Below the pieces are notes generated by a model. That model was not told where the DNA came from and made no database searches. It worked only from the letters and a program-made list of their open reading frames with translations. A DNA stretch of 64,000 nt. Source: Pseudonocardia abyssalis (GTDB lineage: Bacteria; Actinomycetota; Actinomycetes; Mycobacteriales; Pseudonocardiaceae). Positions 8,289 to 14,583 of this stretch are shown piece by piece. A program made the position numbers and the translations under genes. The stretch lies in the NCBI RefSeq assembly GCF_019263705.2, contig NZ_JADQDK010000001.1:5642001-5706000 (forward strand). Direction: 5' to 3'. How positions within the stretch are numbered: position 1 is the stretch's first letter; every line of letters starts with the position of its first letter.

Positions 8289-8399
8289 ATGACCGCCGGA
8301 GCGTCGTGGAAGGCGCACACGTTCTGTGTGTGCCTGCTCGCGATGGATCAGCTCTCCATCGACGACCGGCTCTGTTGTCAGGACTCCCACATCCGCTGA
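8289..8399 (+). CDS. Candidate Cys-rich leader peptide (short upstream ORF)
   Basis: A 36-codon frame beginning ATG at 8289 (a second ATG at 8343) reads MTAGASWKAHTFCVCLLAM and then DQLSIDDRLCCQDSHIR. Four of 36 residues are Cys, and codons 8373-8378 are the tandem TGT TGT, a Cys codon that is rare in such GC-rich DNA. The hairpin at 8379-8435 begins at the very next base, and a 56-residue ORF follows at 8459. This is the geometry of a ribosome-mediated attenuator responding to Cys supply. No strong ribosome site is visible, so the call is tentative. Confidence 0.3.
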   Translation: MTAGASWKAHTFCVCLLAMDQLSIDDRLCCQDSHIR

Positions 8400-8435
8400 G
8401 CGGCCTGCGGCCCTCGGATGTGGCGTGTTGTCCTG
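8379..8435 (+). promoter_or_regulatory. Large imperfect hairpin after the Cys-rich ORF
   Basis: CAGGAC at 8379-8384 pairs with GTCCTG at 8430-8435. Inside it CCACATCCG (8387-8395) pairs perfectly with CGGATGTGG (8415-8423), with GC-rich further pairing in the loop. There is no T-tract after it, so it is not a classical terminator. It overlaps the last codons and stop of the short ORF, so a translating ribosome would melt it. A decayed insertion-sequence end is the main alternative. Confidence 0.5.
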
Positions 8436-8458
8436 TCGCCCCCTGAGCCGAGGATCCG

Positions 8459-8629
8459 ATGAACTCCACGTCCACGACATTCCGCGCGACCCGGCCCGCG
8501 ACCAGGCGTCCCCGCACGGTCGCGGACACGGCCGAGTCGGCCTTCGCTCGGCCTGGGCGGTTGCGTCAGTTGATCGCGCGGGTTAGCGCGGCGGTCGTCG
8601 CCGCACACACGGCCTCCGTACCGTTTTGA
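8459..8629 (+). CDS. Small basic protein, 56 aa, unknown
   Basis: ATG at 8459 is preceded by GAGGAT (8448-8454 region) at good spacing. The product begins [20 protein letters not shown] and continues with an Arg/Ala-rich stretch ([19 protein letters not shown]) that could form an amphipathic helix, ending A-S-V-P-F. I do not recognise it. It lies 60 bases after the short Cys-rich ORF and hairpin, so it is the first gene that such a leader could control; ynfA follows at 8751. It could also be a chance frame. Confidence 0.3.
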   Translation: MNSTSTTFRATRPATRRPRTVADTAESAFARPGRLRQLIARVSAAVVAAHTASVPF

Positions 8630-8750
8630 TCCCGACTCAGCCTTTGTATCCCTGGCGGGCCGCGCGTTCCGCGCTGAAACCGGTTCTTCCGGTCCGGTGG
8701 CGCGGGGGCCACGATGGGTGTGGTTGCCCGCTGACGCCGGACCGGGGACA

Positions 8751-9092
8751 GTGCTGATCGCCCGGTCCATCGCGTTGTTCGTCATCGCCGCACTGTTCGA
8801 GATCGGCGGCGCCTGGCTGATCTGGCAGGGAGTCCGCGAGCATCGGGGATGGGTGTGGATCGGTGCCGGGGTCATCGCCCTGGGCCTCTACGGATTCGTT
8901 GCCACCCTTCAGCCCGATGCCCAGTTCGGCCGGATCCTGGCCGCCTACGGCGGGGTGTTCGTCGCCGGCTCGCTGGTGTGGGGGATGGTCGCCGACGGCT
9001 ACCGGCCCGACCTCTACGACGTGACCGGCGCGCTCGTCTGCCTGGCGGGGGTCGCCGTCATCATGTACGCCCCCCGTACCGGCGCCGTCTGA
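8751..9092 (+). CDS. YnfA/UPF0060 family small membrane protein
   Basis: A 113-residue four-helix membrane protein matching the YnfA family over its full length. It reads [20 protein letters not shown], then [19 protein letters not shown], with the late family block [20 protein letters not shown] followed by V-A-D-G-Y-R-P-D and D-V-T-G-A. The GTG at 8751 is chosen because it gives the usual YnfA N terminus and length, with GGGGA just upstream; a longer frame from 8697 is open but not family-like. YnfA relatives are related to small multidrug-resistance exporters, but physiological substrates are uncertain. Confidence 0.8.
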   Translation: MLIARSIALFVIAALFEIGGAWLIWQGVREHRGWVWIGAGVIALGLYGFVATLQPDAQFGRILAAYGGVFVAGSLVWGMVADGYRPDLYDVTGALVCLAGVAVIMYAPRTGAV

Positions 9093-9332
9093 TCACACCG
9101 CGGTTCCGTGACGGACTCATCCCAGCTGGACGAGCGCACCCGGCGTCGCTGAGGTCGTAGCCGCCGAGCGCTCGTTCGCAGCCTGAGCCGGGAGCGGTTA
9201 TCGCGGCGACGAGGTGTCTGTGCGCAGCGGACGCTGCCCAACCGCCTTGGATCTGTGTCCAACTGGGACTATGGGCCGAGTTGTAGACAGTACGTTCAGG
9301 CTGAACCCACGGCTGAAGAAGCAGCGAGATAG

Positions 9333-9350
9333 TGGCGATGTATATCGCCA
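9333..9350. promoter_or_regulatory. Perfect palindrome, operator-like
   Basis: TGGCGAT-GTAT-ATCGCCA is a perfect dyad with 7-base arms. It lies in intergenic DNA about 150 bases upstream of the helix-turn-helix gene at 9504. No adjacent regulator other than that protein is obvious. It could be an operator of the toxin-antitoxin locus or a leftover of a lost gene. Confidence 0.35.
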
Positions 9351-9450
9351 GACCCGTGGCTGCTGGAACGGGGGCGTTCCGAGGTGCTGATGGCGTCGCG
9401 CAGTCGGGGTGTGATCGATGCGTGGTTGCTGAGGCAGCGTTCGGGTGGGC

Positions 9451-9479
9451 TTGTGGCTTCCGATAATGTAGCCAATAAT
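9451..9479 (+). promoter_or_regulatory. Candidate sigma-70-type promoter of the antitoxin-toxin locus
   Basis: TTGTGG (9451-9456) and AATAAT (9474-9479) are separated by 17 bases, and a second GATAAT lies at 9462-9467. Transcription would start about 18 bases before the ATG at 9504. Two near-identical ATAAT elements may also be contacted by the autoregulating antitoxin. Assignment rests on consensus similarity only. Confidence 0.4.
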
Positions 9480-9503
9480 CAGAACCGTTGGTGGGAGGTC
9501 GCC

Positions 9504-9965
9504 ATGTCCACGGTCGCGCACGAGACGACTCAAGCCCTCGATCTGATCGAGCGCATCGAGACGCTGGAGAGCGTGGCGAAGTCTCTCCCCGACCAGGACG
9601 AACGACGGTCGGCGTTGCTCGACCTCGTCGAGAAGGATCTGGCCGGGGCGCCTGCGCTCAGGCCGCGCATCGCCGCCGAGTTGCTGGGGCTGTCGGAGAA
9701 GACGGTCCGTGCATGGGTTGAGGAAGGAGTCCTCGCCCGGGCCGCCGGATCTTCCTCCCGGCTCCTGCTCGACGCCAGAAGGGTCCACGAGGTTCTGCAC
9801 CTGCTGGCGGACCTGCGCGTCGCCGGCCGGACCACCGGGCTGCTCGACGAAGTCCATCGCCGACTCGTCGACGCCACCTGGCTCGAGCGCGACGACCTGG
9901 CCGAGTCGCTGCAACAGATGCGCCACGGCGAGGGAACCACACGGGTGGCGAAGCCTTCGGCATAG
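9504..9965 (+). CDS. Helix-turn-helix antitoxin-like protein
   Basis: A 153-residue soluble protein. The N-terminal half is helical (STVAHETTQALDLIERIETL). The middle has an excisionase/MerR-like helix-turn-helix, RIAAELLGLSEKTVRAWVEE followed by G-V-L-A-R, which binds DNA. The C-terminal half is rich in Leu and acidic residues. The ATG at 9504 has GGGAGG 6 bases upstream; a longer open frame from 9384 lacks one. The stop is followed after 7 bases by a GTG that starts a toxin-like reading frame, so the pair resembles an actinobacterial antitoxin-toxin module with the DNA-binding antitoxin first. Confidence 0.6.
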   Translation: MSTVAHETTQALDLIERIETLESVAKSLPDQDERRSALLDLVEKDLAGAPALRPRIAAELLGLSEKTVRAWVEEGVLARAAGSSSRLLLDARRVHEVLHLLADLRVAGRTTGLLDEVHRRLVDATWLERDDLAESLQQMRHGEGTTRVAKPSA

Positions 9966-9972
9966 TCCCCCG

Positions 9973-10384
9973 GTGCCCTACCTCGTCAGGTCGACGCGAG
10001 TGTCCGATCGGCAGATCAACAGTCTTCGCGGGCCCCGGCGCAAGGCCTACAACGAGTTCGAGCATGCGCTCGCCCTGCAGGGATGCGCCGCGCTCGGCTA
10101 CCGGCTCACCGGTGACGAGCCGCTTCCGAACTTGTGCGTGAAGCACCTGCGCGGCAACGATCGGGTCGTCGTCGCGTTCTCCGGCGACGAAGCATGGGTG
10201 CTGCTGGTCGGCCCGCACACCGACGGGGACGCCGCCGTGGATGTTGTACGAACTCGCCGGCGTCCCCCGCCCGGCCCAGCCCCGGACGAAGCCGCCCTGC
10301 TGCGACGACGACCGGCAACCACCCGAGTTCGACGAGGCTGCGATCAGCGACCTCGTCCGGCGAGTTCGCCCGCTACGCCGGTAG
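9973..10384 (+). pseudogene. RelE-like toxin partner, frameshifted
   Basis: The frame from the GTG at 9973 reads MPYLVRSTRVSDRQINSLRG, then GPRRKAYNEFEHALALQGC and HLRGNDRVVVAFSGDEAWVL, compact alpha/beta toxin-like sequence of about 90 residues. After D-A-A-V-D-V the sense passes to another frame, Y-E-L-A-G-V-P then PPEFDEAAISDLVRRVRPLR, stop at 10382-10384. One extra base in the GTT run near 10240 explains it. If real, the toxin is dead; if a sequencing error, the intact product would be about 136 residues. The toxin assignment rests mainly on the neighbour and fold feel. Confidence 0.5.
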
Positions 10385-10525
10385 CCGCGCGAGCCTGCAC
10401 GTTGTTGATCATCTGTCCATGGACTTGTCCATGAACTCGCGTCCCACCCTGCACCTGCGGCGGTCGACCGTGCCTCTCCTGCCCGCATAGTCCCAGGTCG
10501 TCTACTCCAGCCGGGTGAAATCGGC

Positions 10526-10577
10526 GACTGTAAATCCGTCGGCTTAGCCTACGAAGGTTCGAATCCTTCACCTGCCA
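10526..10577 (+). tRNA. tRNA-Tyr 3' fragment (anticodon to 3' end), probable attachment-site remnant
   Basis: Bases 10526-10577 match a tRNA-Tyr from the anticodon loop (C-T-GTA-A-A) through the long class II variable arm and T-arm (GGTTCGAATCC) to the acceptor 3' strand ACCTGCC plus A. The matching 5' half is absent: no GGCAGGT lies upstream, and the bases before 10526 do not pair with the anticodon stem. It cannot be a functional tRNA. Such 3' halves are left where an integrative element recombined into a tRNA gene; the intact copy would be at the element's other end, left of the window. Confidence 0.75.
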
Positions 10578-10582
10578 CACCC

Positions 10583-10633
10583 CGCAGAAGCGGCCCCTGA
10601 CCAGCAGATACACGGTCGGGGGCCGCTTCTGCG
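10583..10633. terminator. Strong hairpin terminator behind the tRNA-Tyr fragment
   Basis: A 20-base stem (10583-10602 with 10614-10633, one G-U pair) closes an 11-base loop. The arms begin CGCAGAAGCGGCCCC and end GGGGCCGCTTCTGCG. It lies 5 bases after the tRNA 3' end, where the native tRNA-Tyr terminator should be, so the DNA from here rightward is probably the original chromosome. No T-tract, as is common in actinobacteria. Confidence 0.75.
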
Positions 10634-10764
10634 TCTGTCCGGCTGTTCACGACCATCCACGTACGCGATCATGAACTTCCCTGTCTCAGCGCGTCCTCGA
10701 CCCGGCGCCGGACCGTCGCATCCTGGCCGGAGACGAGGCGTCGCGGGCCCGCGAGGATCATCCT

Positions 10765-11025
10765 GTGCGACGTGTACTCGTTCTCGGCCGCGGCGGGGCC
10801 GGCAAATCCGTCCTGTCCAGGCAGCTCAGCGCTGTCATCGACGTCCCCGTGATCGAGTTGGACACGGTGTTCTGGCAGCACGCGGATCTGAACCCGCTGC
10901 CACCTGCGGAGTGGCGCCGTGTCCAAGCGGACGTCATCGAGCAGCCTGCATGGATACTCGACGGCGACCTGGGTCCGTACGACGTGCTCGACGTCCGCCT
11001 CTGCCGTCGAGCGACAGCGCCATGA
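10765..11025 (+). pseudogene. AAA/adenylate-kinase-like P-loop NTPase, 3'-truncated
   Basis: The N terminus MRRVLVLGRGGAGKSVLSRQ carries a Walker A motif (G-R-G-G-A-G-K-S), followed by IDVPVIELDTVFWQHADLNP and the P-P-A-E-W block typical of the FlaR-like 'topology modulation'/adenylate-kinase-like family. These proteins are normally about 170 residues; here sense ends at LGPYDVLDVRL after about 78 residues, and an unrelated tail leads to a stop at 11025. The break point coincides with the truncated end of the convergent GNAT gene, indicating a deletion that fused the two 3' ends. The start GTG at 10765 follows a GAGGAT ribosome site. Confidence 0.7.
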
Positions 11026-12172
11026 GGGCGTCGTCGGGCACCTCGACCGACAGCCGGATGCCGTGCTCGCTCGCCCGGCCGAACCCGAAGCGCGGGTAGT
11101 AGGACGGGTGGCCGAGGACGACGACGTACCTCTCGCCCCGCTCGCGGGCCCGGTCCAGACCGGCGCGGATCGCCGCGGACCCGGCGCCGGTGCGCTGGTA
11201 GCGCGGCAGGACCGCGCACGGGGCCAGGCACAGGGCCGCGGTGTCGCCGATGTGGCACCGGGTCAGCAGCGCGTGGCCGACGACGGTGCCCGCCTCGTCG
11301 GTGGTGACGACGGACAGCTCGGGGATCCAGTGCGGGTAGGCGCGCAGGGCGTCGACGAGGTCCGCCTCGGCCGCGGTGTCGAAGGCGGCGCTGGTGATCT
11401 CGTGGATGGTGGGATGTCCGCGTCGGTCTCGGCGCGGGTGCTCCAGCTGCTCGACATCGTCGTTCCGTTCTCGGGTGAGGCGGGCGACCTGGCGGGCGCG
11501 GCCGACCGGGACGGGTGAACGCGTTCCGCGGAACGCCCGGGATCGTGGTGGTGCAGCACCGCCCCGGCGGAGCCCCGAAGGGGACGCCGGGTCAGGAGGA
11601 CGCCTGCGGGCCGCCGACTCGACGCTCTCCACGTACCGCGTCCACCAGGCGCGGTCGTCGGACGGCAGCGAGTCGCTGTCGGCCCGGTACCCGACGACCC
11701 CGTCGAGGGTCTCCCGGACGATGTCGGCCTGCCCGGCGTGGCGGTGCGTCTCGCCGATCATGCGGACGACCACGTGGTGCAGCGTCGTCCCGGCCCTCTC
11801 GGCGGGCCAGTGCGGAACGCGCCCGACGGTGTCGAGCGGGAGCGCGGTGACGATGGCGTCGGAGTGCGCGGCGACGCGGCGGTAGCGGTCGACGATCTCG
11901 TCGCGCGGTTCGTCGGCGCGCGCCCACATGTCCCCGTTCTCCCACGCGTCGACGGTGTCGAGGTAGCCGAGGTCCGGGCTCGGCCGGTCGAACGTGCGGG
12001 CGAAGTAGGTGAGCTCGCCGCTGGTCAGGTGCTTGACCAGGCCGAGCAGGTTCGTCCCCGTGGGTGTCATCGGGCGGCGCGCGCTGTACTCGTCGAGGCC
12101 GGTGAGCTTCCAGAGCACCGCTTCGCGGGCCTCGTTCAGGTACTGGAGCAGATCGTCCTTCTGCGTGGGCAT
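10934..12172 (-). CDS. DinB-family (DUF664) protein; frame runs on into GNAT remnant
   Basis: From the ATG at 12172 the protein reads MPTQKDDLLQYLNEAREAVL, then TPTGTNLLGLVKHLTSGELT and VVRMIGETHRHAGQADIVRE, a DUF664/DinB four-helix bundle of about 175 residues with the metal-type His residues in V-K-H-L, E-T-H-R-H and A-G-Q. DinB-like proteins of actinobacteria are often mycothiol-dependent transferases. The natural end is near WWTRYVESVESAARR (about 11640); the stop there is missing in frame (it exists one base out of frame at 11592-11594), so the frame continues through the damaged GNAT to 10934. The C-terminal extension is probably accidental. Confidence 0.6.
   Translation of the reverse strand: MPTQKDDLLQYLNEAREAVLWKLTGLDEYSARRPMTPTGTNLLGLVKHLTSGELTYFARTFDRPSPDLGYLDTVDAWENGDMWARADEPRDEIVDRYRRVAAHSDAIVTALPLDTVGRVPHWPAERAGTTLHHVVVRMIGETHRHAGQADIVRETLDGVVGYRADSDSLPSDDRAWWTRYVESVESAARRRPPDPASPSGLRRGGAAPPRSRAFRGTRSPVPVGRARQVARLTRERNDDVEQLEHPRRDRRGHPTIHEITSAAFDTAAEADLVDALRAYPHWIPELSVVTTDEAGTVVGHALLTRCHIGDTAALCLAPCAVLPRYQRTGAGSAAIRAGLDRARERGERYVVVLGHPSYYPRFGFGRASEHGIRLSVEVPDDALMALSLDGRGGRRARRTDPGRRRVSMQAAR
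11008..11457 (-). pseudogene. GNAT N-acetyltransferase (YhbS-like), frameshifted and truncated
   Basis: Two frames together give a YhbS-type acetyltransferase. The start MSSSWSTRAETDADIP (ATG at 11457) continues after a one-base gap near 11415 as TIHEITSAAFDTAAEADLVD and then PRYQRTGAGSAAIRAGLDRA, which contains the acetyl-CoA binding R/Q-x-x-G-x-G/A pattern, and HPSYYPRFGF. It stops making sense at VPDDALMALSLDGRG, some 15-20 residues short of the family end, exactly where it meets the truncated NTPase. The gene is doubly damaged. The downstream frame is also open from the DinB gene. Confidence 0.65.
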
Positions 12173-12312
12173 GGAACGGACCGTGCCAGGCCCCACCGAC
12201 AGGTGGCTCGCAGTCCTCCCGGGCCACGACGGGCACGATCCCCGCCGGGGACGACCGCGCCGGCCGGCGGATTCCCGTGGCGCCGCGGCGGCGGTCGGTG
12301 AGGATGCGGCGC

Positions 12313-12789
12313 ATGACGATCCGTCCGCTCGGGTCCGGGGACCGCGACGCCGTGGTGGCGCTGTCGCTGCGCGCCTGGGAGCCCGTCTTCGCCTCGCTGC
12401 GGTCCGTGCTGCACGGGTCCGGTGTGTTCGACCTCCAAACCCGCGTGGGTGGGCGGCCGCGCAGGCTGAGGCGGTGGGGGAGGTGTGCGATTCCGGGCAG
12501 GTCTGGGTGATCGAGGTCGACGGGGTCGTCGCCGGGTTCGTCGCCGTCGTCCTGCACGCCGACGACCGCATCGGCGAGATCCACATGGTCGCGGTCGACC
12601 CCGCGTTCCAGCGCCGGGGTCTCGGGGCGCGGCTGACGGCGTTCGCGCTCGGGGTGGATGGGCGAGCAGGGGATGACGACGGCGATGGTCGAGACCGGCG
12701 GCGACCCGGGCCACGCGCCGGCGCGCGCCACCTACGAGGCCGCCGGGTTCACGCACCTCCCGATCAGCCGCTACTTCCGGACCCTCTGA
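12313..12789 (+). pseudogene. GNAT N-acetyltransferase with two frameshifts
   Basis: Three frames in succession make one acetyltransferase. MTIRPLGSGDRDAVVALSLR runs to HGSGVFD. A second frame (from about 12435) reads NPRGWAAAQAEAVGEVCDSG, then HMVAVDPAFQRRGLGARLTA with the acetyl-CoA site Q-R-R-G-L-G-A. A third (from about 12658) reads MGEQGMTTAMVETGGDPGHA and ends TYEAAGFTHLPISRYFRTL, stop 12787-12789. Both shifts are single-base losses. Intact length would be about 158 residues, normal for a GNAT. The substrate is not predictable. Confidence 0.7.
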
Positions 12790-13705
12790 ACTCGATGACC
12801 AGCCGGACCTCGGTGGCGCGGTAGCCGGCCCGCCCGAACGCCGCGGCCATCGGGGCGTTGACGACGTCGGTCGTGGCCGTGATCCACTCGGCCCCGTCGG
12901 CGGCGTGGATGCGGGTGACCTCGCCGAGCACGTCGTCGACGAACCCGCGCCCGCGCATCCCGGGCACGACGCCCAGGTAGCCGACGTTGCGGCCGTACGG
13001 GGTGGCCGACGGGACGGCGAACCCGGCGAGGGCCCCGTCCAGGGTGTGCGCGAGCCGCCACCACTCCCGATCCCCGGGGCAGCCCCGGTAGAACTCCAGG
13101 TCGTCACGGGCCTGCCGCTCCGCCCCGACGTCGGCGACCTCGCGCCGCGTCGCGACGTCCAGGCTGCCCGCGGCGACCCGCCGGAACGCGTCGACGAACA
13201 CCTCGTCGTCGGGTTCGGGGCGGAACGCGAGCCGCGTCGACGGGGGCGGGACCGGGGCGTCCGGCGTCCACTCGTAGCGCAGCCGCTCGACCTCCACGGT
13301 CGGCCCCGCCCGCCGGGCCGCGTCCGTCCGCCAGGCCACGGCGGCGACGACGTCCGGCCGGTCGCGCCGGCCGCCGGGCAGCGTCAGCTCGTACCGCGGC
13401 CGGGCGGCCAGCGCGGCGTGCCCTGCGGTCAGGAGCCGGTGCGCGAGCCCCGCCCGATCGGGGACACCCGGCCGGACGTGCAGGCAGTCCAGCGCGACCG
13501 GAGCGGCGTCGTCCGAGCGCCCCCACCACAACGCCCGGCCGACGATCGCGCCGTCCTGCTCGGCCACCCAGGTCCACTCCGGACGGAGGCGGTGCGCGGC
13601 GTGCTCGGCCCGGAGGCGCGCGGCGTCGATCCCGCCGACCGGGTCGTCGAGCGGGAAGGCGGCGAGGGCGTCGAGGTCGGCGGCGGTCGCGCGGCGGACG
13701 GTCAC
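12764..13705 (-). CDS. Tandem GNAT-domain N-acetyltransferase
   Basis: A 313-residue protein with two GNAT folds. The N-terminal one (residues 1-145: VTVRRATAADLDALAAFPLD; HVRPGVPDRAGLAHRLLTAG) lacks a perfect acetyl-CoA loop. The C-terminal one (155-313: LAGFAVPSATPYGRNVGYLG; VVPGMRGRGFVDDVLGEVTR) has the R-G-R-G-F binding motif and a final NAPMAAAFGRAGYRATEVRL. Tandem GNATs of actinobacteria include antibiotic- and mycothiol-related acetyltransferases; the substrate here is unknown. The GTG start at 13705 overlaps the stop of the phosphotransferase gene as GTGA, indicating coupled translation. It converges with the GNAT pseudogene, overlapping its last 26 bases. Confidence 0.75.
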   Translation of the reverse strand: MTVRRATAADLDALAAFPLDDPVGGIDAARLRAEHAAHRLRPEWTWVAEQDGAIVGRALWWGRSDDAAPVALDCLHVRPGVPDRAGLAHRLLTAGHAALAARPRYELTLPGGRRDRPDVVAAVAWRTDAARRAGPTVEVERLRYEWTPDAPVPPPSTRLAFRPEPDDEVFVDAFRRVAAGSLDVATRREVADVGAERQARDDLEFYRGCPGDREWWRLAHTLDGALAGFAVPSATPYGRNVGYLGVVPGMRGRGFVDDVLGEVTRIHAADGAEWITATTDVVNAPMAAAFGRAGYRATEVRLVIEFRGSGSSG

Positions 13706-14540
13706 CCGGTCGTCCCGCCGCGCCGCTCGGCGAGCAGCTCGTCGAGCACCCGCGCGTCGCGCGAGATCGCGGCCTTCCAGACCGCCCAGCCGCGGGCGCG
13801 GGCCCAGGTCGCGTCGTCGGCGCCGGTCGCGGCCCGGAAGGTCGCGCGGGCGTCGGGGTCGAGGAGGGTCCAGGCGATCACGAGGTCGCAGGCCGGGTCG
13901 CCGACCCCGCACGTCCCGAAGTCGATGACCGCGGCGAGCCGCCCGTCGGCGTCGAGCAGGAGGTTGCCCGCGGCGACGTCGCCGTGGAACCAGACGGGGT
14001 CGCCGTCCCGGGTCGCGGCGAGGGCGTCCGTCCAGATCGCGGTCAGGGCGGCGGGCAGCGGGGCCAGCGCGCGGCGGGCCTCGTCGTCGTAGAACGCGGG
14101 GTCGGCCCCGCGCTGGAAGCTGTGCGCCCCGGCGACCGGGCCGCCGGACGCGTCGATCCGCCGCAGGGCCCCGAGGAAGCCGGCCAGGTCCCGCGCGAAG
14201 GCGTGCGGGTCGGGCGGCGGGGCGTCGCTCACGGGGGAGCCGTCGATCCAGCGGCGCACCGACCACGCCCAGGGGTAGTGCTCCGACGGCGCGCCCGCCG
14301 CGACGGGGACGGGATCGGCAGCGGCAGCCCGGGGGCCAGCCGGGGCAGCCACCGGAGCTCCTTCTCCACCGCCGCGACGTAGCCCGCGGCGCTCGGCAGC
14401 CGGACCGACAGGCTCTCCCCGAGCCGGAACGTGCGGTTGTCGACGCCCTGGCGGGGCACCGCGACGACCGGGAGGTCGGCCCACCGCGGGAACTGCGCGG
14501 CGACCAGCCGCCGGGCCAGTGACTCGTCGATCGGGAGCAT
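13702..14540 (-). pseudogene. Aminoglycoside-phosphotransferase-family kinase, frameshifted
   Basis: The first frame from the ATG at 14540 reads MLPIDESLARRLVAAQFPRW, then VDNRTFRLGESLSVRLPSAA to L-P-L-P-I-P. The second continues VPVAAGAPSEHYPWAWSVRR and carries the catalytic site WFHGDVAAGNLLLDADGRLA (Brenner H-G-D-x-x-x-x-N) and AVIDFGTCGVGDPACDL (the D-F-G/E-like magnesium site). One missing G near 14310 explains the break. Corrected, it is a complete APH-family small-molecule kinase of about 280 residues, translationally coupled to the tandem GNAT. Whether it acts on an antibiotic is unknown. Confidence 0.75.
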
Positions 14541-14583
14541 CGGGGCCCACCCTGCCGTCGTGACCGGGCCGGGTGCGACCGGG

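Larger units (their letters stand above)
9093..9503. other. Gene-free stretch between ynfA and the antitoxin-like gene
   Basis: About 410 bases without a recognisable gene. It holds the 18-base palindrome at 9333-9350 and, just before the next gene, an AT-rich promoter-like stretch. The local AT content around 9460-9480 stands out from the rest of the window. Confidence 0.4.

Noticed and set aside
8379..8435. Insertion-sequence terminal repeats
   Set aside because: The arms are only 57 bases apart end to end with no transposase remnant or flanking target duplication seen; a hairpin in RNA is a simpler reading, though a tiny MITE cannot be fully excluded.
7961..8529. Minus-strand frames of 119 and 186 codons
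   Set aside because: Arg/Pro-rich, no domain, no ribosome site, and they oppose the better-supported short ORFs.
10490..10577. Functional tRNA-Tyr gene
   Set aside because: No 5' acceptor strand, D-arm or matching 5' anticodon-stem strand lies upstream of 10526.
10934..12172. True DinB-GNAT fusion enzyme
   Set aside because: The GNAT N terminus lies in another frame and its C terminus is cut off, so the continuous frame is best explained by an accidental loss of the DinB stop.
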